DNA of 64,000 nucleotides from Corynebacterium dentalis. Its GTDB lineage: Bacteria > Actinomycetota > Actinomycetes > Mycobacteriales > Mycobacteriaceae. The position numbers were made by a program, and so were the translations under genes. The stretch is taken from the NCBI RefSeq assembly GCF_900232865.1, contig NZ_OCTS01000003.1, positions 62,001 to 126,000 of the forward strand, given 5' to 3'. Below are positions 54,041 through 63,097 of the stretch, piece after piece; the stretch's first letter is position 1, and each line of letters starts with the position of its first letter. The notes under the pieces are model-generated. The model saw only the letters and a program-made list of their open reading frames with translations, ran no database searches and had not been told where the DNA came from.

Positions 54041-55215
54041 AGACTCTCGCGCAGGGTGCGGACTGTCAGGTCCACGGCGGCTACCCACGCTTCGGGCTGG
54101 GTAAAGCCCTGTTCCGCACCGGCATCGCCGCGCGTGCGAGTGCCTGGCTCGAGCGCGGCTCCCGCATCGCGAGCGGCTTGGCGCTGCAGCTCATAATCGC
54201 CGCCGCGCTCAATGAGGCGCAGAACGTCCGCCAGCTCGGCGGCGCAACCTAGCTCCTCGGCCAGCGGGTGCAGTGTGTCCACCCAGTCGCGCAGTTCGTC
54301 CTTGATCCAGCGCTCGGAGGTCTCGCGGTCGGTGATGATCTCCGCGTCCAGGCCGTAGCGCGCAGCGCGCCACTTGTTCTCCGCGATGTGCCACGGCTGT
54401 AGCGTCGGCAGTTCCTCACCGCGGTCGAACGCGCGCTCAAAGTGGACCACGAGGCAGTGGATGTATGCGGAGATCGCCGCCAGCTCCCACACGGCCATCG
54501 TGGCATCGGCGAAGCGCACCTCGACCGTGCCGTACTTGGAGGGGCGCACGTCGAAGTGCCAGGATCCCGTGTGGTTGACCACGCCGGACCTGTCCGTGTC
54601 CTCGTTGAAGGATTCCCACTCCTGCCAGTTGGCGAACTGATACGGGGTTCCCGCGGTAGGTAGCTGCTGGTAGAGCAGCGTGCGGTTGGATGCGTATCCC
54701 GTATCTAGCCCCTCCCATGCTGGGGAGCTCGCGGAGAGTGCCAGCACGTGCGGGTAGTGCGTCATCACGGCGTTGATGATGGGCCAGACCTTGTCCTTGG
54801 AGCCCACGCCCACGTGCACGTGGATGCCCCAAATGATCATCTGCCGTCCCCAGTATTGGGTGCGCTCGATGATCTCCCGGTAGCTGGACTTTTCGCTGAG
54901 CTGCTGGTCACCCCAGTCCGCGAATGGGTGGGTGCCCGCTGAGAACAGTTGCACGCCTAGCTCGTCCGCGCAGGTGAACAGCTGCTGCAATTGCTCGCAC
55001 AGGTCGTCCACGGCGGAGGGGATCGTCTCGTGGACCCCGGTGACCATTTCCACGGTGTTAGCCAGGAATTCACGGGTGACGCGGTGGTCGGGGAATTTCT
55101 GGTCCATTAGTTCCAGAAGCTCGGACGCCTGCGGGGTGAGGTTGCGCGTGGCTGGGTCGAGCAGAGCCACTTCCCATTCAATGCCGACGGTCGGCCGTGA
55201 GCCAGGGAAATCCAT
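54037..55215 (-). CDS. Carboxylate-amine ligase, YbdK/GCS2 type
   Basis: 392 residues of the glutamate-cysteine ligase 2 family: [17 protein letters not shown] (Glu ligands), [14 protein letters not shown] START region, [15 protein letters not shown] (His/Val motif) and [17 protein letters not shown]. The ATG at 55215 is preferred over one at 55242 because AAGGA lies 7 nt before it. M. tuberculosis Rv0433, in an equivalent neighbourhood, is the likely counterpart. YbdK has weak gamma-glutamyl-cysteine ligase activity; the natural product is unknown and a role in ergothioneine or another thiol is possible. Confidence 0.88.
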   Translation of the reverse strand: MDFPGSRPTVGIEWEVALLDPATRNLTPQASELLELMDQKFPDHRVTREFLANTVEMVTGVHETIPSAVDDLCEQLQQLFTCADELGVQLFSAGTHPFADWGDQQLSEKSSYREIIERTQYWGRQMIIWGIHVHVGVGSKDKVWPIINAVMTHYPHVLALSASSPAWEGLDTGYASNRTLLYQQLPTAGTPYQFANWQEWESFNEDTDRSGVVNHTGSWHFDVRPSKYGTVEVRFADATMAVWELAAISAYIHCLVVHFERAFDRGEELPTLQPWHIAENKWRAARYGLDAEIITDRETSERWIKDELRDWVDTLHPLAEELGCAAELADVLRLIERGGDYELQRQAARDAGAALEPGTRTRGDAGAEQGFTQPEAWVAAVDLTVRTLRESL

Positions 55216-55282
55216 GGAAGGGTCCTTACGTTTCTGGGGCATGCACTATTTGTGCAGTATATCGGGAGCCCGTCCGCGCACC

Positions 55283-56029
55283 TTAGCGTGGCATGTCGTT
55301 GGTGGTCACCACGACCACCGCTGCTGGCCCTTCGCCCTCGAGCATGTCCGCCGCGGCCAGTCGTCCGTCGATCTCTGGGGTGCGCGCTTGCACCTCGATT
55401 CCCAGGTCGGCGGCTACTTGCTCGGCAGCCGCGCGGGCGTTGGCATCGTTGCCTGGGTACAGCACCACAGACTTCGGGAACGCACCTTCGGTGTCCGGCA
55501 GGTTACCGAAGCTGGTCTTGTCCCACTGCTTGTCGCGCAGCGTCTTGGCGGTATCGCCCGCCAAGCCTTGGATTGGGCTGTTGTTCAACACGGTGACCTG
55601 TTGGTCTGCCTTGTTGACCTGCCGTTCGTCCGCCCCTTCATTTCCGACGCCAGCCTCCGGCGCCGCGGGCTCCTGGCCCTGAGTCTCGCTCGGGTTCTTC
55701 TCCGGGGACTGCGAAGGCGCTGCGCTCTGCTGCGTCTGGCTGGGCTGTTGCGCCTGTTCGGTCACAGACTCGGTGGAGGCGGCGTTCTGCTCGGTGGATT
55801 CGTCATCGCCTCCGGCGAGGCTGAAGGCTCCCCAGCCCACCAGAACGATGCCGACGGCCAGCAGGATCATTCCCAGTCCGCGCATGGGAACCTTGCTGCT
55901 CGGCGCACCGGCAGCTTCGGGGTCGTGGTCGTCGTAGTTTTCTGGGGCGTCATCGGTGTCATCGAAGGCGAAGGCTTCGTCGAAGCTGTCGTCGTCGAGG
56001 GCATGGCGTGGTCGATTCGAATCAGTCAC
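55283..56029 (-). CDS. LytR_C-domain membrane protein
   Basis: 248 residues: an acidic N-terminal cytosolic tail, one membrane helix (GLGMILLAVGIVLVGWGAFSLA, about 53-74), a Glu/Ser/Gln-rich linker (about 78-135) and a C-terminal LytR_C domain (VTVLNNSPIQGLAGDTAKTLRD through PAAVVVVTTNDMPR). LytR_C stands alone here, without the LCP transferase domain. It is the counterpart of M. tuberculosis Rv0431 in order, paired with the DUF3263 gene 75 nt upstream. It may act at the cell wall; no reaction is known. Confidence 0.87.
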   Translation of the reverse strand: MTDSNRPRHALDDDSFDEAFAFDDTDDAPENYDDHDPEAAGAPSSKVPMRGLGMILLAVGIVLVGWGAFSLAGGDDESTEQNAASTESVTEQAQQPSQTQQSAAPSQSPEKNPSETQGQEPAAPEAGVGNEGADERQVNKADQQVTVLNNSPIQGLAGDTAKTLRDKQWDKTSFGNLPDTEGAFPKSVVLYPGNDANARAAAEQVAADLGIEVQARTPEIDGRLAAADMLEGEGPAAVVVVTTNDMPR

Positions 56030-56104
56030 GCCACAATATTAACTCTTGTCACACTGGTCACAAGCGTGACACTCGCGAGTTGGCGTCGAAAAGAAAAAGA
56101 AACC

Positions 56105-56341
56105 TCACACCTCATCGCCACGACGGCGCAACAAACGACGCACCGTCACCGGGTCGTAGGCCAAAGCGTCAGGCCGCTCGATCAGGGCGTTGAGCTGCTG
56201 AAAGTAGCGCACGGGAGGGACCTCGAACTCCTGGCGGATGCGCTCGGCCTTGTTGCTGGACTGCGTCCACCACTGACGCTCGAAGTCCAGCATCGCGCGC
56301 TCGCGCTGAGACAAACTTTCCGAAGAATCCACGTCTCTCAT
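56105..56341 (-). CDS. DUF3263 protein
   Basis: 78-residue soluble protein, LSQRERAMLDFERQWWTQSSNKAERIRQEFEVPPVRYFQQLNALI-type, ending RRLLRRRGDEV; it looks like a small helix-turn-helix-like protein (EVPPVRYFQQL as recognition-type helix). The family sits beside def and the LytR_C gene across actinobacteria (M. tuberculosis Rv0430). Start ATG 56341, divergent from def with 52 nt between. Function unknown. Confidence 0.85.
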   Translation of the reverse strand: MRDVDSSESLSQRERAMLDFERQWWTQSSNKAERIRQEFEVPPVRYFQQLNALIERPDALAYDPVTVRRLLRRRGDEV

Positions 56342-56393
56342 TCTAAGTAGGCGCTGCTAGGGCATTGTCTTGACCACGGCTAACATTGCAAGC

Positions 56394-57044
56394 ATGACTG
56401 AACAGCCCACCATCATGCCCATCGTCATCGCCGGTGATCCCGTGCTCCACCAGCCCACGGAAGACGTCGAACTGGTCGACGGAAAGCCCAGCGCAGAGAT
56501 CCAGCAGCTCGTGGAAAACATGTACGCCACCATGGATAAGGCGCACGGCGTGGGCCTGGCCGCCAACCAGGTGGGCGTGGACAAGCGACTGTTCGTGTAC
56601 GCCTGTCCGGACATCGAGGGCACCGATGGCGAGCGCCTGTCCGAGGAGCAGATTGAGGCCAACGGCGGTCCATTGCGCCGCGGCTGCGTGATTAACCCGG
56701 TGCTTGAGACCTCGGACATCCCCGAAACCATGCCAGACGAGGATGCGGACGAGGAAGGCTGCCTGTCCGTGCCCGGTTACGACTTCCCCACCGGCCGCGC
56801 TGACTGGGCGCGCGTGACCGGCGTGGATGAACACGGTGAGCCCGTATCCGTGGAAGGCTACGGATTCTTCGCACGGTGCCTGCAGCACGAGGTAGGCCAC
56901 CTCGATGGATTCCTCTACACGGACGCGCTGATCGGCCGTTACAAACGCCAGGCTAAGAAGGCTTTCAAGGCAGAGGGCTGGAACACGGGCGGGCGCACCT
57001 GGATGCCCGGGGTGGATAAGGATCCCTTCGGTCACGATGACTAA
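56394..57044 (+). CDS. def: Peptide deformylase
   Basis: Removes formyl from the N-terminal methionine of new proteins. 216 residues, within the range of the longer actinobacterial form, with motif 1 [10 protein letters not shown], motif 2 [10 protein letters not shown] (Cys metal ligand) and motif 3 [12 protein letters not shown] (HExxH). The ATG at 56394 has no Shine-Dalgarno, so a leaderless transcript is possible; a TTG eight codons upstream is the alternative. The stop region overlaps the GNAT gene by 8 nt. Confidence 0.96.
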   Translation: MTEQPTIMPIVIAGDPVLHQPTEDVELVDGKPSAEIQQLVENMYATMDKAHGVGLAANQVGVDKRLFVYACPDIEGTDGERLSEEQIEANGGPLRRGCVINPVLETSDIPETMPDEDADEEGCLSVPGYDFPTGRADWARVTGVDEHGEPVSVEGYGFFARCLQHEVGHLDGFLYTDALIGRYKRQAKKAFKAEGWNTGGRTWMPGVDKDPFGHDD

Positions 57045-58110
57045 CCACTTCCCCACCGATTACACCGCCGCCGCTGCGGGCGCGCGCACGGTGGAGCAGT
57101 TCGCCTTTCCGCTGTCTCGGCGCACTGATCCCGTCAGCGTGATTCCCGGCGCGCGGGTGATTGTTCGCTACGCCGTAGATAGCCAAGGCGCTGCGCGCCC
57201 GAAGGTCACGGACGTCATCGGCGAGCTGATCTCCACCAACCCGCTGCAGGTTGAGCCGCAATCCGGCGACCCGGCGGTCACCATCTCCCCGGCGCGCGTG
57301 GTGGTTCTCAAGACGCTGTCCGCTAAGCCCGTGCGCAATAGCGATATCCGCGCGGTCGAGCAGGCCATCGCGGAGGCCTTCCCCGGCATTGCCAACGAGG
57401 AGATTGGCGGCTGGCTGGCTCGCGCAGGAGACGGCATCACGGAACGCTCCAACTCCGCGGTGCCGATCGGCTCGCACGCAGCGCTGCAGCCCGTGCCACT
57501 GGAGAAGATCTCCGAGTTCTATCGCGCGCACGAACTACCCACACAGCTGCTCTTGCCCGATCGGCTGGGCCGCGCGGCAGAGAACATCCCAGGCACGCGC
57601 GGCCCGGAAATCGTCATCATGACGCGCGAGCTACCTGATCCCGGAGACCTCGACACCGAACTCCCCTCCATGCCCGCTCCCCTGAACAACCTCGAGTTCC
57701 ACGTGGACGAGCAGCCCGATGACGAGTGGCTGAGCATGTACCACTTCCGCGGCGAACCACTTCCTCGTCACGCGCTCGACCTGCTCAGCGCCCGCATCAA
57801 CGGCACGCTGAGCTTCGGTCGCCTTACCGTCGAGGGCCAACTCGCCGCCATCACGCGCGGCACGGTCACCGAGGGCGGTAGCAGGACGTGGCTGGGTTAC
57901 TCCGCGGTCGAGGTCGCGGAGCCTTTCCGACGCCAAGGCCTCGGCACCTACCTGGGCAATGAAATGCTGCGCTGGGGAGTCGCCAGCGGGGCCGATCACG
58001 CCTATTTGGAAGTCATCGATTCCAATACCGCGGGCCAAGCCTTGTACCACCGGTTAGGTTTTTCCATCCATCATCGGCATCGAACCGTCCGCGTCTTGCC
58101 CGCGCGCTAG
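57037..58110 (+). CDS. GNAT-family acetyltransferase (Rv0428c-like)
   Basis: 357 residues. The C-terminal about 130 residues form a GNAT fold with the acetyl-CoA loop [20 protein letters not shown] and the closing [30 protein letters not shown]; the N-terminal about 220 residues begin with an SH3-like/split-barrel stretch ([16 protein letters not shown]). The gene lies between def and xthA, as Rv0428c does in M. tuberculosis. Its substrate is unknown. Start ATG 57037 within the def end, so translation is coupled. Confidence 0.87.
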   Translation: MTNHFPTDYTAAAAGARTVEQFAFPLSRRTDPVSVIPGARVIVRYAVDSQGAARPKVTDVIGELISTNPLQVEPQSGDPAVTISPARVVVLKTLSAKPVRNSDIRAVEQAIAEAFPGIANEEIGGWLARAGDGITERSNSAVPIGSHAALQPVPLEKISEFYRAHELPTQLLLPDRLGRAAENIPGTRGPEIVIMTRELPDPGDLDTELPSMPAPLNNLEFHVDEQPDDEWLSMYHFRGEPLPRHALDLLSARINGTLSFGRLTVEGQLAAITRGTVTEGGSRTWLGYSAVEVAEPFRRQGLGTYLGNEMLRWGVASGADHAYLEVIDSNTAGQALYHRLGFSIHHRHRTVRVLPAR

Positions 58111-58120
58111 AGTGTTGGGC

Positions 58121-58885
58121 ATGCGTATTGCCACTTGGAACATCAATTCCGTCCGCACCCGCGAGCAGCGCGTTCGCGATTTTCTCGAGCGCTCGGATGT
58201 TGATGTGCTCTGTTTGCAGGAAACCAAGTGCACCGACGCCCAGTTCCCAGATTTCACGGACACTGGCTACGAACAGGCCCACTTCGGCCTGCACTCCTTC
58301 AATGGCGTGGCCATCCTCTCCCGCGTCGGTTTGGAGAACGTCTCGCACGATTTCGGCCAGCCCGGCTTCGATAAGGATCTGGAGGCCAGCCAGGATCTCG
58401 AGGCCCGCGCCATCGGCGCGGAGTGCGGCGGCGTGACAGTGTGGAGTCTTTACGTCCCCAACGGCCGGGAGATCCACGACCCGCACTACACCTACAAACT
58501 CGCGTGGCTAGACAAGCTCGCGGATTACGCAGCGAATGGTCCGGACAAGCTCTGCCTCGTAGGGGATTTCAACATCGCCCCGCGCGACAAAGACGTATGG
58601 GACCGCAGCTACTTCGAGGGAAAAACGCACGTCACTCCGAAGGAGCGCGCGGCGCTGAGCAAGCTTGAGGAGGCCGGCCTGACGCAAGCCACCACCCTCA
58701 TCGAGGATGAATACACCTACTGGGACTACCAAGCACTGCGCTTCCAGAAGGGCGAGGGAATCCGCATCGATCTGCAGTACGCCCGGGGCATCACCGCCAC
58801 CGATGCGCGAGTGGATCGCGATGAGCGCAAGGTCAAGGGCGCGTCTGATCACGCTCCGGTCATCGTCGACTACCAGACCAATTAG
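58121..58885 (+). CDS. xthA: Exodeoxyribonuclease III / AP endonuclease
   Basis: Base-excision repair enzyme cutting at abasic sites and trimming 3' ends. 254 residues with the EEP-fold motifs MRIATWNINSVR, CLQETKC (catalytic Glu), LYVPNGREI, LVGDFNIAP (Asp-Asn) and the final GASDHAPVIVD (Asp-His). Start ATG 58121, two codons after an in-frame TTG; it follows the GNAT gene by 10 nt and precedes cls by 8 nt on the same strand. Confidence 0.96.
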   Translation: MRIATWNINSVRTREQRVRDFLERSDVDVLCLQETKCTDAQFPDFTDTGYEQAHFGLHSFNGVAILSRVGLENVSHDFGQPGFDKDLEASQDLEARAIGAECGGVTVWSLYVPNGREIHDPHYTYKLAWLDKLADYAANGPDKLCLVGDFNIAPRDKDVWDRSYFEGKTHVTPKERAALSKLEEAGLTQATTLIEDEYTYWDYQALRFQKGEGIRIDLQYARGITATDARVDRDERKVKGASDHAPVIVDYQTN

Positions 58886-58893
58886 GCCGGCCC

Positions 58894-60420
58894 ATGGAAT
58901 GGCTCTACGCTCCGCTGCAGTCCGTCAATGACATCCTGTTCGTTGCTACCGATAACCTTGAGTGGTGGCAAGTCGTGCTGGTGCTGGCGGACTATTCGCT
59001 GAAGATCGCCGCCTTGGGCTGGGTGCCTGCGGATCGTCGCCCGTCCAGCGCGATGGCGTGGCTGCTGGCCATCTTCCTGATCCCCTTCGTGGGTATCGCC
59101 CTGTTCTTCCTCATGGGCTCGCCGTATGTGAATCGACGCCGGCACCGCATTCAAAACCGCGCGAATGAGCAACTGCGAGAACTGGGTCAGGATGAGCCAG
59201 ACATTCCAGACGGCACAGAGCTGACGGACGAATTACTCAGCCTGGTCCACTTGAACCGCGAATTGACATCCCTCCCTGCGCTAGATGGCTCACTGCTTGC
59301 TCTGCATCCCAATTACGAGCAGTCCATCGCGGCGATGACTCGCGCGGTCGACGAGGCGAAAATCTACGTCAACGTGGAGATTTACATCATGGCGTGGGAT
59401 TCCACCACCGCTCCTTTTTTCGAAGCGTTGGGCCGGGCTGTGGATCGCGGGGTACCCGTGCGCCTGCTCTACGATCACGTCGGCAGCATGAAGTACCCCG
59501 GCCATAGGAAACTGGGCAAGCGCTTCACCAAGCTGGGCATCCGCTGGCACTTGATGCTGCCCCTGCAGCCGCTGCGGTGGCGCTTCCGCCGCCCTGATCT
59601 GCGTAACCACCGCAAGCTGCTGGTGGTCGATGGACGCAAGGCCTTCGTGGGCTCGCAGAACATGATTGATTCCAGCTACTTAAAGAAGTCCAACCTGAAG
59701 GCCGGCCGCCACTGGGTGGATGTCATGGCCGAGGTCACCGGCCCCATCGTTAACACCATCAACTCGGTGTTCGCGGTGGATTGGTACACGGAGAGCAACG
59801 AAGAGCTCGGCCTACTGGCACCCACCAAGTTCAAGCAGCAACTCTCAGATAACGCGCAGGACACCGGGCGGGAAATCATGCAGATGATCCCCTCCGGACC
59901 AGGATTCACCACGGAGCCAAACCTGCGCCTGTTTACCTCGATTGCTCATCATTCCAAGCAGAAATTGCAGCTAATCAGCCCGTATTTCATCCCGGATGAA
60001 TCATTACTGGAGGCAATCACCACGGCCTGCTATCGCGGGGTGACGGTGGAATTGTACGTTTCGGAAAAGGCCGATCAATTTCTGGTGGGACGGGCCCAGG
60101 CTAGCTACTACCGGGAGCTTCTGAAGGCTGGCGTCGAAATATACCTCTACCCTGCCCCCGCGGTGCTGCACGCCAAATTCATGATCGCGGACGCGGAGGT
60201 CGCGGTGATGGGCAGCTCGAACATGGACATGCGATCCTTCGGCCTGAACTACGAAATCTCGCTGATGACCGGCGAGGGCGAGCTGATGGTACAGCTCAAG
60301 GAACTAGCGGAGAGCTACCGGGAAAAGTGTAAGAAGCTCACGCTCAAACAGTGGCGTGAGCGGCCGTGGTACAGCCGCTATGTGGACAACGTGGCCCGTC
60401 TGACCAGCTCGTTGCAGTAG
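58894..60420 (+). CDS. cls: Cardiolipin synthase
   Basis: Makes cardiolipin from phosphatidylglycerol at the membrane. 508 residues: two N-terminal membrane helices (WWQVVLVLADYSLKIAALGWV, AMAWLLAIFLIPFVGIALFFLM) and two phospholipase-D HKD motifs (HRKLLVVDGRKAFVGSQN near 230 and HAKFMIADAEVAVMGSSNMD near 428). Start ATG 58894 with 8 nt to xthA. A MarR regulator and exporter genes follow but the intergenic gap of about 200 nt suggests a separate unit. Confidence 0.95.
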   Translation: MEWLYAPLQSVNDILFVATDNLEWWQVVLVLADYSLKIAALGWVPADRRPSSAMAWLLAIFLIPFVGIALFFLMGSPYVNRRRHRIQNRANEQLRELGQDEPDIPDGTELTDELLSLVHLNRELTSLPALDGSLLALHPNYEQSIAAMTRAVDEAKIYVNVEIYIMAWDSTTAPFFEALGRAVDRGVPVRLLYDHVGSMKYPGHRKLGKRFTKLGIRWHLMLPLQPLRWRFRRPDLRNHRKLLVVDGRKAFVGSQNMIDSSYLKKSNLKAGRHWVDVMAEVTGPIVNTINSVFAVDWYTESNEELGLLAPTKFKQQLSDNAQDTGREIMQMIPSGPGFTTEPNLRLFTSIAHHSKQKLQLISPYFIPDESLLEAITTACYRGVTVELYVSEKADQFLVGRAQASYYRELLKAGVEIYLYPAPAVLHAKFMIADAEVAVMGSSNMDMRSFGLNYEISLMTGEGELMVQLKELAESYREKCKKLTLKQWRERPWYSRYVDNVARLTSSLQ

Positions 60421-60446
60421 CGTGCAGCCAGGTAGTAACAAATTCA

Positions 60447-60464
60447 GTTGAAATTAAGTTCAAC
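60447..60464. promoter_or_regulatory. Perfect palindrome upstream of the second MarR gene
   Basis: GTTGAAATTAAGTTCAAC, an 18-bp inverted repeat (GTTGAA-N6-TTCAAC), lies in the AT-rich gap between cls and the MarR gene, about 160 nt before the TTG start. Size and symmetry fit a MarR dimer site. Confidence 0.5.
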
Positions 60465-60623
60465 CAATTGATGGATTTCGCTTCCACTTATAAGCGAAGT
60501 GTTACAAAATAATAACCACCACTGCGACCTAATAGCATTTTCGGCAAGGTCGATACCGTACACTGTTTATACCCAGAAACAATCTCGAATAGCAGCACAA
60601 AAGTATCGAGGAAAGGTAGACCA

Positions 60624-61157
60624 TTGTCTGAAAGCAGCACCCCCCAGGCGCAACAAATCCGCGGATACCGCGCCCCGGAAGTCTTGCCAGACATCGACGT
60701 CGCGGAGATCGCATCCAGCGTCTACGACTTCCTCTCCGCAACCCGCCGCCTGATGGAACGCCCTAATCAGAAGCTAGAAATCTCCCAGTCGGAAATCGAG
60801 GTGCTGCAGTTCGTTGCTCAGCACCCAGGATGCGGCGTCTCGGACATCGCGCGCCTGCGTTTCCTTCGGGCCTCCAACGTCTCGGCCACCGTGCGCCGCC
60901 TCATGAACAACGGCTTGGTTATGCGCCAGGCTAATGATCACGATAAGCGCGCACAGGATCTTTATCTCACCGATGATGGCATTGAAATGCTCAATTCCAT
61001 CACCGACGAATGGGCGCTACTCATCGCCGGCGCCACCCGCCGCATGGATGCCCGTGATATCGCGAAGCTGCGCCGCGGCGTGCCTGCCCTGCGCAATCTT
61101 TCCATCGCTGCCGAGACGCTGATTGATGACATTCAGCGCCATCAAGACAGCCTCTAG
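60624..61157 (+). CDS. MarR-family transcriptional regulator
   Basis: 177 residues with the winged helix at about 60-125 (ISQSEIEVLQFVAQHPGCGVSDIARLRFLRASNVSATVRRLMNNGLVMRQANDHDKRAQDLYLT). The start is the TTG at 60624 with AAAGG six to seven nt upstream. It converges with the ABC exporter genes (6 nt between the stops). A palindromic candidate operator is upstream; similar GTTGA/TCAAC half-sites occur in the exporter promoter. Exporter control by this regulator is likely but not shown. Confidence 0.9.
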   Translation: MSESSTPQAQQIRGYRAPEVLPDIDVAEIASSVYDFLSATRRLMERPNQKLEISQSEIEVLQFVAQHPGCGVSDIARLRFLRASNVSATVRRLMNNGLVMRQANDHDKRAQDLYLTDDGIEMLNSITDEWALLIAGATRRMDARDIAKLRRGVPALRNLSIAAETLIDDIQRHQDSL

Positions 61158-61163
61158 CTCCGG

Positions 61164-61973
61164 CTAGGCGTCGCGCTTGCGCAGCACGATCACGCCAGCC
61201 ACGAAAATCACCACGGCCCACGCGATGAAGTAGATCAGCGATCCCGTGTGGCCCCACGGCGCGTCCGCAATATCAGTGCCGGAGACAGCCGCGTCCATGT
61301 TCTTAAACGGCATGTATGGGGGCAGCCAGTCCTTGACCCAAGGAATGAATCCAATCAGGATTCCTTCCACGATCAGAATCCACATCACCATCAGGGAAAT
61401 CGCGCCCGCCGTGTGGCGAATCAGGTAACCCACGCCGATGGTCATCAGCACCACCAGCACGCAGTAGACCACGTTCATTCCAATCTCGCGCCACACACCA
61501 TCGGCGGAGAAGGACAAGGGGTCCAACAGCTGCTTATCCTCCACGCGCATGCTCAGCATCCAGCGCATCGTCAGCAGGCTCAGCACCTGGGAGACTAACG
61601 CCAGCACAGCGGCGATCACGCCGTAGACCGAGAACTTCGCCACGGGCACGGGCCACCGCGATGGCGTGCCCAGCATCGTGGTTTTCACGCTGCCGTTGCC
61701 GTATTCAGAGGTCACCATCATGCAGGCCTGGATGATGATCACGATCAAGCCAAAGGCAGTCAGTCCTGTAAATGCCTGGGTCGAGGAAATCGAAGCCACC
61801 GTAGCTGCGTAGAGCTCCGGATCTTTCATAAGCTCCTCGTCGTTCAAGTTCACGCCGGTGCCCAAGCCCATCAGCAGGGCGAACAGCACGCTGAACAGCA
61901 CCACCAGGATGCTGGTAGCCCACAGGGCCTTGGTGCTAGATAGTTTGATCCACTCAGATTTGATGAGGTTCAT
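61164..61973 (-). CDS. ABC-2-type exporter permease
   Basis: 269-residue membrane protein with six hydrophobic segments (ALWATSILVVLFSVLFALLMG, GLTAFGLIVIIIQACMMVTSE, VYGVIAAVLALVSQVLSLL, VVYCVLVVLMTIGVGYLIR, GAISLMVMWILIVEGILIGF, LIYFIAWAVVIFVAGVIVL). The ending LRKRDA and NLIKSEWIKLSST start are those of ABC-2 permeases next to their ATPase. The ATPase gene ends 3 nt upstream, so the pair is coupled. Substrate unknown; similar two-gene systems export peptides, lipids or drugs. Confidence 0.9.
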   Translation of the reverse strand: MNLIKSEWIKLSSTKALWATSILVVLFSVLFALLMGLGTGVNLNDEELMKDPELYAATVASISSTQAFTGLTAFGLIVIIIQACMMVTSEYGNGSVKTTMLGTPSRWPVPVAKFSVYGVIAAVLALVSQVLSLLTMRWMLSMRVEDKQLLDPLSFSADGVWREIGMNVVYCVLVVLMTIGVGYLIRHTAGAISLMVMWILIVEGILIGFIPWVKDWLPPYMPFKNMDAAVSGTDIADAPWGHTGSLIYFIAWAVVIFVAGVIVLRKRDA

Positions 61974-61976
61974 GGT

Positions 61977-63017
61977 TTAGCGCTCCCCCTGCTTGTCGGT
62001 GCTCTGCTCGTCCTGCTTGCTCGCATCACCGGCGAATGCCACCGCACCCGCTGGGATTGACCCACCGAGCAGGCCGTTGTTGTTCGTTTCGCCGCCCTTG
62101 GCCTGGTATTCCACGCTGCCGCCGGTCATGTTCATGAATGCGTCCTCCAGGCTGGCCCGGCGCTCACTGAGCTCGTTGAGTTTCAGCCCGTAGGTGAAAG
62201 CCACGGCGCCCACCCAGTCGGTGTCCTTGTTGTCGACAACCAGGGTGTCGCGCCCATCTTCGTCCTTGGCCTCGGAGAAACGGACGTTTTCTTCCTTCAA
62301 CGCGCCGCGGAGTTCGTCCAGGTGGTCGGAGCGCACGATGGTGTGGGTTTCCGACGCAGACTTGATGAACTCGTGGGTGGATGTATTAGCAATCAGGCGT
62401 CCCTGGCCGATGACCACCAGGTGGTCCGCGGTCTGCGCCATCTCGGAGAGCAGGTGGGAGCTGATCAGCACCGTGCGGCCTTCCGCAGCCAAGGTGCGCA
62501 CGAAGGAGCGCACCCAGCGGATGCCTTCGGGATCTAGGCCGTTGACAGGCTCGTCGAGGATCAGAACCTCTGGATCGCCCAACAGTGCACCGGCGAGACC
62601 AAGCCGCTGTCCCATACCCAAGGAGAACTTGCCTGCCTTCTTACCAGCGACGTCACTGAGGCCCACCAGGCCCAGTACTTCATCGACACGCTTGGAAGGG
62701 ATGCCGTTGGTAGCGGCGACCCACTTGAGGTGGCTGGCCGCGCTGCGGTTGGGGTGAACCCACTTGGCGTCCAGCAACGTGCCGACCTTGCGCAGGGGTT
62801 GCTTATATTCGGAGTAGTGCTTTCCGTCTATGGTCGCGTGTCCGGCGCTGGGCTTGTCCAGGCCGACCATCATGCGCATGGTGGTGGATTTACCGGCTCC
62901 ATTGGGTCCGAGAAATCCCGTGACAATGCCGGATTTCACCTCGAAATCAAGGGAATCGACAACGGTGGTGGAGCCGTAGCGTTTGGTCAATGAGCTGGCT
63001 TCAATCATGCGATCCAT
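61977..63017 (-). CDS. ABC exporter ATPase subunit
   Basis: 346 residues. ABC domain (about 1-240) with Walker A GFLGPNGAGKSTTMRMM, signature-like FSLGMGQRLGLAGALL, Walker B LILDEPVNGLDPEG and the H-loop LISSHLLSEMAQ, followed by a C-terminal accessory domain (about 240-315) and a Gly-rich tail. Resembles drug/lipid/antibiotic exporter ATPases of the DrrA/BcrA kind. Start ATG 63017; a second ATG at 63008 is possible. Divergent from glnX with 80 nt between; the small gap carries both promoters. Confidence 0.93.
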   Translation of the reverse strand: MDRMIEASSLTKRYGSTTVVDSLDFEVKSGIVTGFLGPNGAGKSTTMRMMVGLDKPSAGHATIDGKHYSEYKQPLRKVGTLLDAKWVHPNRSAASHLKWVAATNGIPSKRVDEVLGLVGLSDVAGKKAGKFSLGMGQRLGLAGALLGDPEVLILDEPVNGLDPEGIRWVRSFVRTLAAEGRTVLISSHLLSEMAQTADHLVVIGQGRLIANTSTHEFIKSASETHTIVRSDHLDELRGALKEENVRFSEAKDEDGRDTLVVDNKDTDWVGAVAFTYGLKLNELSERRASLEDAFMNMTGGSVEYQAKGGETNNNGLLGGSIPAGAVAFAGDASKQDEQSTDKQGER

Positions 63018-63061
63018 AGTGCCATAAACGCAGTTGATTGACGTGGGTGGTCATTTTATTG

Positions 63062-63089
63062 TTGAGGAGTCAACTGTGGTCTATATAAT
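63062..63089 (+). promoter_or_regulatory. Leaderless glnX promoter
   Basis: TTGAGG (63062-63067), 16-nt spacer, perfect TATAAT (63084-63089), which ends 8 nt before the glnX ATG. An inverted repeat GTTGA-N4-TCAAC (63061-63074) overlaps the -35 element. Confidence 0.65.
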
Positions 63090-63097
63090 CCAAAAGC

